14,990 bases of DNA, from NCBI GenBank assembly GCA_045807125.1, contig JBJMHZ010000001.1, positions 1 to 14,990 on the forward strand. The letters are read 5' to 3'. Every line of letters begins with the position of its first letter. The first letter of the stretch is position 1. Below the pieces are notes generated by a model. The model was not told where the DNA came from, ran no database searches, and worked only from the letters and a program-made list of their open reading frames with translations. The translations under genes were made by a program, and so were the position numbers. Of the stretch, positions 1 to 7,800 are shown piece by piece. This DNA comes from JBJMHZ01 sp045807125. GTDB lineage: Bacteria > Actinomycetota > Actinomycetes > JAWWOL01.

Positions 1-673
1 GCGGCCGCCCGGTCGCGGCGCCGAGCACCGGTCGGACGAGCCACCAGCCGACGGCGACCGCGGCCGCGGCCCCCGCCACGGTGCCGGCCATGACCGCCGT
101 CACGGTGCCGCTCCACGTCGCGCCCGCGACCGCGCCGGCGAGCCGCCCCGCCGCGGCCGCGGCCGCGAGCCAGCCGAACGCAGCGAACCGGCGGGCGCCC
201 TGCAGCAGCCCCTGCAGCGTCGCCACCAGGGTCAGCGGGACGACGGACGCCGCCAGCCACAGCGCCGGCAGCGGCGAGCCGAGGTGCAGGAAGCGGGTCA
301 GGAACGGTGCGGCCACCAGCGCGAGCGCGGCGACCAGCGCGCCGGTGCGGCGCCCGACCCGCAGCAGGTCGCGCCAGAGCCACGGCAGCGCCGCCGCCCC
401 CTCGGGGCCGCCCGCCGCCACGACGGTGCGGCGGGCGGCGACCGCCTGCAGCGCGATGGCGGGCACGCTCGCGACCAGCGTGCCGGCGGCGAGCGCGGCG
501 ACCGCGCCGTACCGCGCCGGGCCGAGCAGCACGGAGACCGCGACGTTGAAGCCGTAGCCGAGCGCGTTGGCCAGCCCCGTGAGCACCGCGACGGCCACCG
601 CGTCGCTGCGGCTGGCCACCGCGGGCCGGGGCGGGTCGGCGGTCAGGACCGGCCCGGCGCTCTCGTCCTGCAC
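1..673 (-). CDS. Polysaccharide / lipid-linked glycan flippase (Wzx/MATE-like), 3'-truncated
   Basis: The frame is open from a GTG at 673-671 to the left edge (224 codons, C-terminal part missing). A strong Shine-Dalgarno (GAGGAGG on the minus strand, about 677-683) fixes the start. The protein has alternating hydrophobic segments from about residue 24 onward. Two stretches are typical of the actinobacterial oligosaccharide flippase family: LLGPARYGAVAAL near residue 45 and GLLQGARRFAAFGWL near residue 153. Such proteins move lipid-linked glycans or precursors across the cytoplasmic membrane; family members usually have 12-14 helices, so roughly half is present. It diverges from the GT-C-like gene at 784 and belongs by context to the envelope-glycan cluster. 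The substrate is unknown. A MurJ-type lipid II flippase is less likely because the neighbours are arabinan/lipoglycan genes, but the missing half prevents a decision. Confidence 0.82.
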   Translation of the reverse strand, partial: MQDESAGPVLTADPPRPAVASRSDAVAVAVLTGLANALGYGFNVAVSVLLGPARYGAVAALAAGTLVASVPAIALQAVAARRTVVAAGGPEGAAALPWLWRDLLRVGRRTGALVAALALVAAPFLTRFLHLGSPLPALWLAASVVPLTLVATLQGLLQGARRFAAFGWLAAAAAAGRLAGAVAGATWSGTVTAVMAGTVAGAAAAVAVGWWLVRPVLGAATGRP

Positions 674-676
674 GGG

Positions 677-786
677 CCTCCTCGCCGCCGCGGGCCCGGC
701 CGGTGGACCGCCTCCCCGGCGCCGGGCACGAGGCAACGATAATCGGCGGGCGCCCGGCCCGGCGCGCATCGAAGGAGGTCCCGCTG
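677..786. promoter_or_regulatory. Divergent promoter region with a shared AT-rich core
   Basis: This region lies between the flippase and the GT-C-like gene. The only AT-rich stretch is CGATAATCG (737-745), an odd-centred palindrome. Read rightward it contains GATAAT (738-743), close to a sigma70 -10 box; read leftward it contains TATCGT (741-736), also -10-like. A start site near 750 would leave about 20 nt before the strong Shine-Dalgarno at 771-778 of the rightward gene. No convincing -35 box is visible in either direction. This is inference from motif position only. Confidence 0.4.
771..779 (+). promoter_or_regulatory. Shine-Dalgarno that argues for a CTG start
   Basis: GAAGGAGGT is almost a full anti-16S match. 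The only in-frame codon at proper distance that can initiate is CTG 784-786, 5 nt after the GGAGGT core. ATG and GTG are absent in this frame between 784 and 912. A start at GTG 703 would put this motif inside the coding region, where it encodes Lys-Glu-Val. Confidence 0.6.
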
Positions 787-2640
787 GACAGCCCGAGCCG
801 CCGTCCCGGCCGGGTCGCCGCCGCCCGGGCCCTCCCGTGGGCGGGTGGCCTGGGGCTCGCCGCGCTGATCCTCGGCCCGGCGCTCGCGCCCGGCTACGTC
901 CTGCGCTACGACATGGTCTTCGTGCCGCGGCCACCGGCCACTCCCGACCTGGTGGGGCTGGGCGAGCGGGTGGCCCGCGCCGTCCCGAGCGACGCCGTGG
1001 TGGCCGGCCTCTCGCACCTGCTCCCCGGCGACGTCGTGGAGAAGCTCGTCCTGCTGGCGATCCTGACCGTCGCCGCCGTCGGCGCCGGCCGGCTCACGAG
1101 CCGGCTGCTGCGCGGCGCCGATCTGCCGGTCGGCGTGGCCGCGGCGACCGCCGGCTGCTGGTACGCCTGGAACCGCTGGGTCGGCGAGCGGCTGCTGATC
1201 GGGCACTGGGCGCTGCTCGCCGGCTACGCGGCGCTGCCCTGGATCGCGGCGGCCGCGCTCGGCGTCCGCCGCGGCGAGGCCGGTGCGCGCCGCCGCCTGC
1301 TCGGCTCGCTGCTCGGCCCCGCCGTGGGCGGGATCGCCGCGACCGCGATCGCGCTGCCCGTCCTCGCCGCCTGCCTGCTGCCGCGCCCGCGCATCGGGCG
1401 ACCGGGCGGGGGCTGGGGCGTGCGCCAGGAGGGCCGGACGGGCGGGCGGCGGCGCGACCTGCTGCTGGTCGCCGGGTTCCTCGTGGTCGTCGCCGCGCCC
1501 TGGTGGGTGCCGAGCGCGCTGCGCCCGGGCGGCGTGCCGGCCGCCCGGGCGGGGGTCGCCGCGTTCGCGGCGAGGGCGGAGCCGCACCTGTCCGTGCCGG
1601 GGAGCCTGCTCGCGCTCGGCGGCATCTGGAACCGCGAGGTGGCGCCTGCCTCCGGCGGGGTCGTGCCGACGGCCGCGCTGCTGGCCGCCCTCGCGGTCGC
1701 CGCGGGCGGGGTGGTGCTGCTGGTGCGCGGGGTGGCCGGGCCGGGAGCCCGCGGGCCGGCCACCCGGTTGCTGGTGGCCGCCGCGGCCGGTTACCTGCTC
1801 GCCGTCTCGACCGCCGTGCCGGGGCTGCGCGACGGCGTCGCGACGCTGGTCGCGCACCTGCCGGGGGCCGGCGAGCTGCGCGACGCGCAGAAGTGGGTGG
1901 CGCCGCTCGCCCTGCTCGAAGCGGTGGGGATCGGCACGGGCGCCGCCGCGCTGGTGCGGCTGGTCGCGGCGGCGCGGGTCCGCCGCGCCGCCGCCGTCCT
2001 GGCCGTCGCCGCGCCGCTCGCCGTGCTGCCCTCGCTCGGCTGGGGCGCCGGGGGGAGACTCGCGGCGGTCGGCTACCCGGCCGACTGGTACGCAGCGCGC
2101 CGCGCGATCGCGGCCGCCGGCGCTCCCGGCGCGCTCGCCGTCCTGCCGTGGTCGGCCTACCACCGGTACGGATGGAACGGCGACCGCACCGTCCTCGACC
2201 CGGCGTGGCGGTTCTTCGACCGGCCCGTGGTCGGCTCGGACGCCCTGCTCGTCGGGGGCCTGCGGGTGCCGGGCGAGGCACCCACCGCGCGGCGGCTCGA
2301 CCCGGTCGTCGCGGGCACCGGGCCGCTGACCGGCGCGCTGCGCCGGGCGGGGGTGGCGCTCGTCCTCGTCGAGGGCGACAGGGCTGGCCCGGCCGGCCCG
2401 GCCGGCCCGGCCGCGCTGCTGCACCGGCTGCCCGGCGGGCGACGGCTGCTGACGACGCCGATCCTCGCCGTGGTCGCCCTGCCCGGCCCGGCGCCGTACC
2501 GGCCGGCCCGCCCGCCGGTCGCCGCGGTGCTGGCCGCCGATGCCGCCGCCCTGGCGGCGGCCGCCGGGGCGCTCGCCGCCCTGCTCGCCGGCCCGCTCCT
2601 GGCCACCCGCAAGTTGGGCGGCCAGCCGGCCGACACCTGA
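784..2640 (+). CDS. Multispanning GT-C-like membrane protein, paralogous to the AftD N-terminal half (Rv0226c-like)
   Basis: I place the start at CTG 784, giving 618 aa. A near-perfect GAAGGAGGT (771-779) sits 5 nt upstream of it; the in-frame GTG at 703 has no Shine-Dalgarno and would leave only 29 bp to the divergent gene. The protein is a polytopic membrane protein with a first helix at about residues 15-35 and further clear segments near 88-107, 225-241, 296-314, 329-347 and 579-606. After helix 1 comes an extracytoplasmic loop with Asp43 (RYDMVFVP), where GT-C glycosyltransferases carry their catalytic acid. A GELRDAQKW motif (R366-x3-K370) and an extracytoplasmic WYAARRAIAAAG...LPWSAY block near 434-460 line up with AftD in this same window. 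Size and context match mycobacterial Rv0226c, an uncharacterised membrane protein. It is probably a polyprenyl-phosphate-sugar-dependent glycosyltransferase, but donor and acceptor are unknown. A three-copy GPA repeat lies at residues 535-543. Confidence 0.8.
   Translation: MDSPSRRPGRVAAARALPWAGGLGLAALILGPALAPGYVLRYDMVFVPRPPATPDLVGLGERVARAVPSDAVVAGLSHLLPGDVVEKLVLLAILTVAAVGAGRLTSRLLRGADLPVGVAAATAGCWYAWNRWVGERLLIGHWALLAGYAALPWIAAAALGVRRGEAGARRRLLGSLLGPAVGGIAATAIALPVLAACLLPRPRIGRPGGGWGVRQEGRTGGRRRDLLLVAGFLVVVAAPWWVPSALRPGGVPAARAGVAAFAARAEPHLSVPGSLLALGGIWNREVAPASGGVVPTAALLAALAVAAGGVVLLVRGVAGPGARGPATRLLVAAAAGYLLAVSTAVPGLRDGVATLVAHLPGAGELRDAQKWVAPLALLEAVGIGTGAAALVRLVAAARVRRAAAVLAVAAPLAVLPSLGWGAGGRLAAVGYPADWYAARRAIAAAGAPGALAVLPWSAYHRYGWNGDRTVLDPAWRFFDRPVVGSDALLVGGLRVPGEAPTARRLDPVVAGTGPLTGALRRAGVALVLVEGDRAGPAGPAGPAALLHRLPGGRRLLTTPILAVVALPGPAPYRPARPPVAAVLAADAAALAAAAGALAALLAGPLLATRKLGGQPADT
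2386..2412 (+). repeat. Three perfect tandem copies of a 9-bp unit (GGCCCGGCC)
   Basis: Copies lie at 2386-2394, 2395-2403 and 2404-2412, in frame, each coding Gly-Pro-Ala. They sit in the extracytoplasmic part of the GT-C-like protein. The length would be prone to slippage in whole 3-residue steps without breaking the frame. Confidence 0.9.
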
Positions 2641-2679
2641 TACCGTGAGCGCGCCGCTCGCCAGAAGGGGACCGCCACG

Positions 2680-2808
2680 ATGCTGAGCACCATCGCCACC
2701 GTCGTCGTCGGCGCCGTGCTGGCCGTCGCCGGGATGCTCGGCATCGTCGCCGCCACCAGCACCGACCACAGCGTGCAGAAGCCGCTGGTCACCTACGGGC
2801 AGCGCTGA
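2680..2808 (+). CDS. DUF2613-type small membrane/secreted protein (42 aa)
   Basis: This small gene starts at ATG 2680, preceded by AGAAGGGG (2663-2670) at a spacing of 9 nt. The product is one long N-terminal hydrophobic segment (about residues 4-25) followed by a short polar tail ending in PLVTYGQR. That build, a single signal/anchor helix plus a tail closing on a YG motif, matches the actinobacterial DUF2613 family, whose M. tuberculosis member Rv0236A lies next to aftD (from memory). Here it follows the GT-C-like gene by 39 nt instead, probably in the same transcript. A weak extended -10-like TGATACCGT (2638-2646) could give it its own promoter. Its 3' end overlaps the convergent glycosyltransferase gene by 20 bp. 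The function is unknown; by context it may be a small partner of a GT-C enzyme. Confidence 0.75.
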   Translation: MLSTIATVVVGAVLAVAGMLGIVAATSTDHSVQKPLVTYGQR

Positions 2809-3976
2809 CGCCATCCGCTCGGGGTTGCGGCACGGGCTCGACGGCCCCGGCCTCCGGCACCGGTCCGGCCGCGCCGATCGCCTCGTCCAGCACTGAGCCG
2901 AACCGCTCGCCCGCGCTCGCCCAGCTGAAGCCGGTCGCGAAGTCCCTGGCCGCCGCCCCCATCCGCTCCCGCGCCTCGTCGTCGACGAGCAACAGGCGGA
3001 GCGCATCGACGAGCCCCGCCTCGTCCTCGACGAGCAGCCCGGTGAGGCCGTCGCGGATCGACTCGGTGACGCCGCCCGCGGCCGCGCTCGCGACCGCCGG
3101 GGTGCCGTGCGCGGCAGCCTCGACGACCGAGAGCCCCCAGCCCTCCTTGAGCGAGGGCAGCGCGAGCACCCACGCCGCGCCGAGCAGCCGCGACTTTGCC
3201 TCGTTCCTGACGTGCCCGTGGAAGGTCACGATGTCGTCCACGCCCAGCGCGCGGGCGTGCGCGCGCAGCCGGTCGAGCCAGTAGCCCTGCCCGGCCACGT
3301 CGACGCGCAGGCCGGCCACCTCGTCGCGCAGCCGGGCGGCCGCGGTCAGCACCTGCTCGACCCGCTTGTGCGGCACGAGGCGCCCGAGGACGCAGATGGT
3401 CGGCGCCGGTGCCCGGCGGGGGACGACGAGCGGCGGCGGCGTGCCGTTGTGCACGACGCTGATCGGCCCGCGCACGCCGAGCGCGGCGAGCTCGCGCCTG
3501 GTCGACTCGGAGACGGTGACGACCCGCGCCCGCCGGTAGGCGCGCGGCATCGCCCGCGCCTCGAGCCACCACCCCAGTGCCGCGAGCCTCGGGCCGAAGA
3601 ACACCGGCCACTGCTCGCGGTGCACGTGGTGGACGAGCAGCACGATCGGCCGCCGGCAGTACAGCGGCGACCAGAAGGGGACGCCGTTGCCGACGTCGAC
3701 CACGACGTCGGGCCGCCCGAGCCGGCCGGTGAGGTAGAGCAGCGCGGCCCACGCGTACACCGAGAACCTGCCCCCGCGCCGGACGACCCGCACGCCGTCG
3801 ACGGTCTCGCGGCGGGCGGCGCCGGCGTACGCCGCCGAGAACGACGTGACCGCGTGGCCGCGCGCGGCCAGCCCGGCGGCGATCTCCTCCACGTACAGCT
3901 CGGACCCGCCGCCCTCAGGGTGGCGGGTGTCGCGCCAGTTGAGCACCAGCACCCTGGCGCGCGCGGGTGTCGTCAC
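2789..3976 (-). CDS. Glycosyltransferase family 4 (GT-B fold), Rv0225-like
   Basis: The 395-aa product starts at GTG 3976, with GAGGAA about 10 nt upstream on the minus strand (complement of 3987-3992). It is a soluble GT-B enzyme of the usual family length. The N-terminal domain has the glycine-rich loop HPEGGGSELY (19-28), a typical nucleotide-sugar/acceptor site, and VHHVHREQW (115-123). The C-terminal domain opens at VLGRLVPHKR (196-205), carrying the donor-phosphate-binding Arg/Lys. It ends in the E-x7-E signature EGWGLSVVEAAAHGTP (278-293; E278 and E286). Family 4 enzymes transfer a sugar, often mannose, from a nucleotide donor with retention, here in the cytoplasm. The N-terminal lysine-poor, arginine-rich composition fits the genome. 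Its divergent neighbour is the methyltransferase at 4125, as in the mycobacterial Rv0224c/Rv0225 pair. The exact sugar and acceptor cannot be read from the sequence. Confidence 0.92.
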   Translation of the reverse strand: MTTPARARVLVLNWRDTRHPEGGGSELYVEEIAAGLAARGHAVTSFSAAYAGAARRETVDGVRVVRRGGRFSVYAWAALLYLTGRLGRPDVVVDVGNGVPFWSPLYCRRPIVLLVHHVHREQWPVFFGPRLAALGWWLEARAMPRAYRRARVVTVSESTRRELAALGVRGPISVVHNGTPPPLVVPRRAPAPTICVLGRLVPHKRVEQVLTAAARLRDEVAGLRVDVAGQGYWLDRLRAHARALGVDDIVTFHGHVRNEAKSRLLGAAWVLALPSLKEGWGLSVVEAAAHGTPAVASAAAGGVTESIRDGLTGLLVEDEAGLVDALRLLLVDDEARERMGAAARDFATGFSWASAGERFGSVLDEAIGAAGPVPEAGAVEPVPQPRADGVSAARR

Positions 3977-4124
3977 GTGATGGCCGTTCCTCGATGCGGT
4001 CGCGGGGACGCAGCGAGACTACGGGGTGGCGCCCGGCAGGTGCGGCCGAACCACCGAACCGCGTTCGCCCGCTCGTGTATCGTCGCCTCCCGTACCCGGC
4101 TCCCCGTACCCGGGGAAGGCAGGC
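3977..4124. promoter_or_regulatory. Divergent intergenic region with a direct repeat
   Basis: This 148-base gap separates the glycosyltransferase and methyltransferase starts. A -10-like TATCGT lies at 4078-4083 facing right, without a recognisable -35 box. The 11-mer CCCGTACCCGG occurs twice (4089-4099 and 4103-4113, 14-bp period), the second copy merging into the GGGGAAGG Shine-Dalgarno (4112-4119) of the methyltransferase. The repeat may be a regulator site or may affect ribosome access; this is inference. Confidence 0.35.
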
Positions 4125-4895
4125 ATGCGCGAGTCGACACCGCGGCACTGGGACGAGTACTGGCGCAAGCAAGCCGAGCTCGATGACGCCTACTCCAACG
4201 AGCAGCGGCTGATCGACGCCCTCCTGGCGACCGGCCCGGTCGACGGCCGCCGCGTGCTGGAGGTGGGCGCCGGCTCCGGCCGCGACGCCGTCCGGCTCGC
4301 GGGGCTCGGCGCCGACGTGACCGTCCTCGACTACGTGGCGTCCTCGCTCGAGGTGGTGGAGCGCAACGCGGCGCGGGCCGGCGTCCGCGTCGGCCTGGTG
4401 CGCGCCGACGCGCTGCGCGCCCCGTTCGCCGACGGCACGTTCGACGTCGTCCTGCACCAGGGCCTGCTCGAGCACTTCCGCGACCCTCGCCCGCTGCTCG
4501 CCGAGAACCGGCGGGTGCTGCGCGACGGCGGCCTCGCGGTCGTCGACGTCCCGCAGCGCTGGCACGCCTACACGGTGGTGAAGAAGGCGCTCATCGCGGC
4601 CGACCGGTGGTTCGCCGGCTGGGAGACCGAGTACTCGCCGGCCCAGCTGGCCGCGCTGATGGCGGGGGCAGGGTTCGAGGTCACGGCGACGTTCGGCGAC
4701 TGGATGGTCCCGAGCCTGCTCTACCGGGCGGCCCGCCGGGTGCTGGCCGACACCGGGGTGGCGCGGCTGCCGCAGCAGCCCGTGCTGGTGCCGGCCGTGC
4801 ACCGGGCGAGGGGACGGCTCCGCGACGCCGTCCGGGAGCGGCCGGCCGCCGCCTGGACCTTCGCGACCGTCGGCGTCGTGGGGCGCAAGGCGTGA
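4125..4895 (+). CDS. Class I SAM-dependent methyltransferase, Rv0224c-like
   Basis: I chose ATG 4125 because GGGGAAGG precedes it by 5 nt and homologous proteins begin with a similar HWDEYW segment; an upstream extension to 4026 would be low-complexity and lacks a ribosome site. The 256-aa protein has motif I LEVGAGSGR (45-53), an acidic strand end at VLDY (Asp69) for the SAM ribose, and RADALRAPFADGTFDVVLHQGLLEH (about 93-117), with the post-II/III signature of methyltransferase family 11. A final beta-strand follows near the C-terminus. Its stop overlaps the aftD start in a GTGA (4892-4895), so the two are translationally coupled and probably act on the same glycan or lipid intermediate. 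In mycobacteria the matching gene (Rv0224c) is uncharacterised as far as I recall. O-methylation of a sugar or a lipid carrier is possible but unproven. Confidence 0.88.
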   Translation: MRESTPRHWDEYWRKQAELDDAYSNEQRLIDALLATGPVDGRRVLEVGAGSGRDAVRLAGLGADVTVLDYVASSLEVVERNAARAGVRVGLVRADALRAPFADGTFDVVLHQGLLEHFRDPRPLLAENRRVLRDGGLAVVDVPQRWHAYTVVKKALIAADRWFAGWETEYSPAQLAALMAGAGFEVTATFGDWMVPSLLYRAARRVLADTGVARLPQQPVLVPAVHRARGRLRDAVRERPAAAWTFATVGVVGRKA

Positions 4896-7800
4896 CGTCG
4901 GTGGACGGGCAGCCGGTCACCGCCTCGCCGGCGACCCCCGCGGTCGAGCCCTCGGCACCGCCGGCCGCGCTCGACCGGCTGCGCGGCCGCCTCACCATGG
5001 CGCTCTGCTGCCTGCTGCTGACCGGCTTCGCCTTCGTGCAGGACGAGCAGCTGGTCACGTCCGACACCAAGCTCGACCTCACCGCCGATCCGGTCGGCTT
5101 CTTCGGTCGTGCCCTGCACCTTTGGGACCCGTCGGCCGCGTTCGGCCAGCTGCAGGACCAGGCGTACGGCTACCTCGTCCCGATGGGGCCCTTCTTCGCG
5201 CTCGGCCACGCGATGGCGCTGCCGGCCTGGGTCGTGCAGCGGCTCTGGCTGTCGCTGCTGCTCTGCGCGGCCTTCGCCGGCGCGGCCCGCCTCAGCTCCG
5301 CGCTCGGCGTGCGCCGCCGGCATGCGGCCCTGCTGGCCGGGCTGGCCTACGCGGTCGCGCCGCGGATGATGACGCTGCTCGGGCCGTCGTCGGTCGAGGC
5401 GGTCCCGTACGTCCTGCTGCCGTGGATCGTGCTGCCGCTCGTCCGAGGCGCGGCCGGGGAGGGGTACGGGGCGTCCGAGCGGCGGGCGGCGGCCAGGTCG
5501 GCCGGCGCGCTCTTCCTGGTCGGCGGGGTCAACGCCGCCGCCACGCTCGCCGTGCTGCCGGTGCCGGTGCTGTACCTGCTCACGAGGGCCGGTGGCCCGC
5601 GGCGGCGCCGGCTCGTCGGCTGGTGGGTGGCCGGCGTGGGGCTGGCCTGCCTGTGGTGGGTGCTGCCGCTGCTGCTGCTCGGGCGCTACAGCGTCCCGTT
5701 CCTGGACTACATCGAGACCGGTGCCGTCACGACAGGGACGACGTCGCTCACCGAGGTGCTGCGCGGCACGTCGCACTGGATGAGCTACCTCTCGATCGGC
5801 GGCCACCCCACCTGGCCGGCCGCCCACCTGCTGGTCGCGGTGCCCGCGCTCGTCCTCAACACCGCGGTCGTGGCCGGCCTCGGCCTCGCGGGGCTCGCCG
5901 GGCGGTCGCGGGAGCGGACGTTCCTCGTGCTGACCGCGCTGCTCGGCATCGCGCTCCTCACGTTCGGCCATGTCGGCCCGCTCGCCCACCCGGGCGCCGG
6001 CGCCGAGCGCGCGGCGCTGGACGGTGCGCTCGCGCCGTTCCGGAACATCCACAAGCTCGACGCGGTGCTGCGGCTGCCGCTCGCGGTCGGCGTCGGCCTG
6101 CTGCTCGACCGCGGGTGGCGGCCGAGCCTGCGGATCAGGGCCGTGGCCCTCATGGCAGCGGCCGGCTCGCTGCTGGCGGTGAGCGCTCCGCTCACGACGG
6201 CCCGGCTGGCGCCGACCGGCAGCTACGCGGCGCTGCCCGGCTACTGGCACCGGGCCGCGCAGTGGCTCGCCGCGCACGGCGGCGGTGCCAGGGCGCTGCT
6301 GGTGCCGGCGAGCGGCTTCGCCGAGTACGAGTGGGGCCGCCCGATGGACGAGCCGCTCCAGGCGCTGGCCGCCGGCCCGTGGGCGGTCAGGAGCCAGGTG
6401 CCCTTCGGCTCGCTCGGGGCGATGCGGGTGATGGACGCGGTCGAGTCGCGGCTCGACGACGGGCGGGGCTCGCCGGGGCTCGCGGCGTACCTCGCCAGGG
6501 CCGGCGTCGGCTACCTGGTGCTGCGCAACGACCTCGACTGGGTCGGCACCGGTGCCCCCCGCCCGTCCCTCGTCCACCAGGCGCTCGCCCGCTCGCCCGG
6601 CCTCGCCAGGGTGGCCGCCTTCGGCCCGCTCACCGGTGGCCTGCCGGCGGCGGGCGGCCAGAGCCGCGACGGCGGGCTCGACCCGGACTACCCGGCCGTG
6701 GAGATCTGGGCGACCGCGGCGACGGCGCAGCGGGCGGTCGCCTACCCCGCGGCGGGCCCGCTGGTCGTGAGCGGGGGGCCGGAGTCGCTCCTCGACCTGG
6801 CCGATGCCGGTGCGCCGCTGGACCGGGCCGCCTTCCTCTCCGGCGATACGGCCGGGGCCGGCACCACCGGCGCGCGCTGGATCGACACCGACGGGCTGCG
6901 CCGCCGCGAGCGCAGCTTCGCCGACGTCCGCGGCGACGCCTCGGCCACGCTGACGGCGGACGACGACGGCGTCCTCGGCCGCCGGGAGATGGACTACCTG
7001 CCGGTGCCGGGCGTGCGCCACCAGACCGTCGCGCGGGTGATCGGGGCCCGCGCGGTGCGCGCGTCCTCGGCCACGTCGGACGCCGGGCAGGTGCTGCTGC
7101 ACGCCGCCGGCCACCAGCCGGCGGCAGCCTTCGACGGCGACCAGGGCACCACGTGGGTCGCCGGCGGCCTGACCGGCGCGGTGGGGGAGTGGGTCGAGCT
7201 CGACCTCGACCACCCGGCCGACCCGGCCGGGCTCACCGTCACGTTCGCCACCGCGCCGTTCCTCGGGCCGGCGGTCTCGGCGGTCACGGTGCTCACCGAC
7301 AGGGGCAGTGCCCACGCCGTCGTCGCGCCCACCGACCTCCCGCAGCGGCTGCCGGTGCCGCGGGGCACGACCCGCACGGTCCGGCTGCGGGTCGACGGGG
7401 TGGGGGCGCCCGGCCCCGGCTGGGTCGCGGTGCGCGAGCTGACCCTGCCGGGCGTCGACGTGTCGCGCACGCTGGTGCTGCCGGCCGACGGGCCGCCGCC
7501 CGGCGCGGCGGGCGGCCCGGCGTACCTGCTCGGCGCGGCGCGCGGCGCGACCGCCGGCTGCGTCGACCTGCCCTCCGGGCGGCGCTGCGACCCGGCCCTC
7601 GCGGTGCCAGGGGAGGACGACGGCGGCCTCGACCGCACGCTCACCGTCCCGGCCGACGCGACCCTCGGCGTTAGCGGCACCGTCGCGGCCCTGCCCGGCG
7701 CGGCGCTCGACGCGCTGGTGACGCCGCCAGGGGCGCCGCAGGTCAGCGCCACCTCGGTGGCCGTGCCCGACCCGGCCGGCCGCCCAGCCGCCGTGGTCGA

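Noticed and set aside
2388..2412. Could the GC-rich tandem repeat be a mobile element end or regulator array?
   Set aside because: It is in frame, codes Gly-Pro-Ala three times and has no flanking duplication or inverted repeat.
643..3006. Long open frame on the minus strand (787 codons) opposite the GT-C-like gene
   Set aside because: Arg/Gly/Pro/Gln-rich composition without membrane segments or motifs; it is the GC-rich antisense shadow of the real membrane-protein gene and crosses two other genes.
4026..4124. 33-codon N-terminal extension of the methyltransferase
   Set aside because: Pro/Arg/Ser-rich, contains the likely -10 box and ribosome site, and the ATG at 4125 has a good Shine-Dalgarno.
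4607..4891. 95-codon N-terminal extension of AftD overlapping the methyltransferase
   Set aside because: Arg/Gly/Ala-rich shadow sequence; GTG 4892 in the GTGA overlap puts the first helix at the expected position and gives the normal family length.
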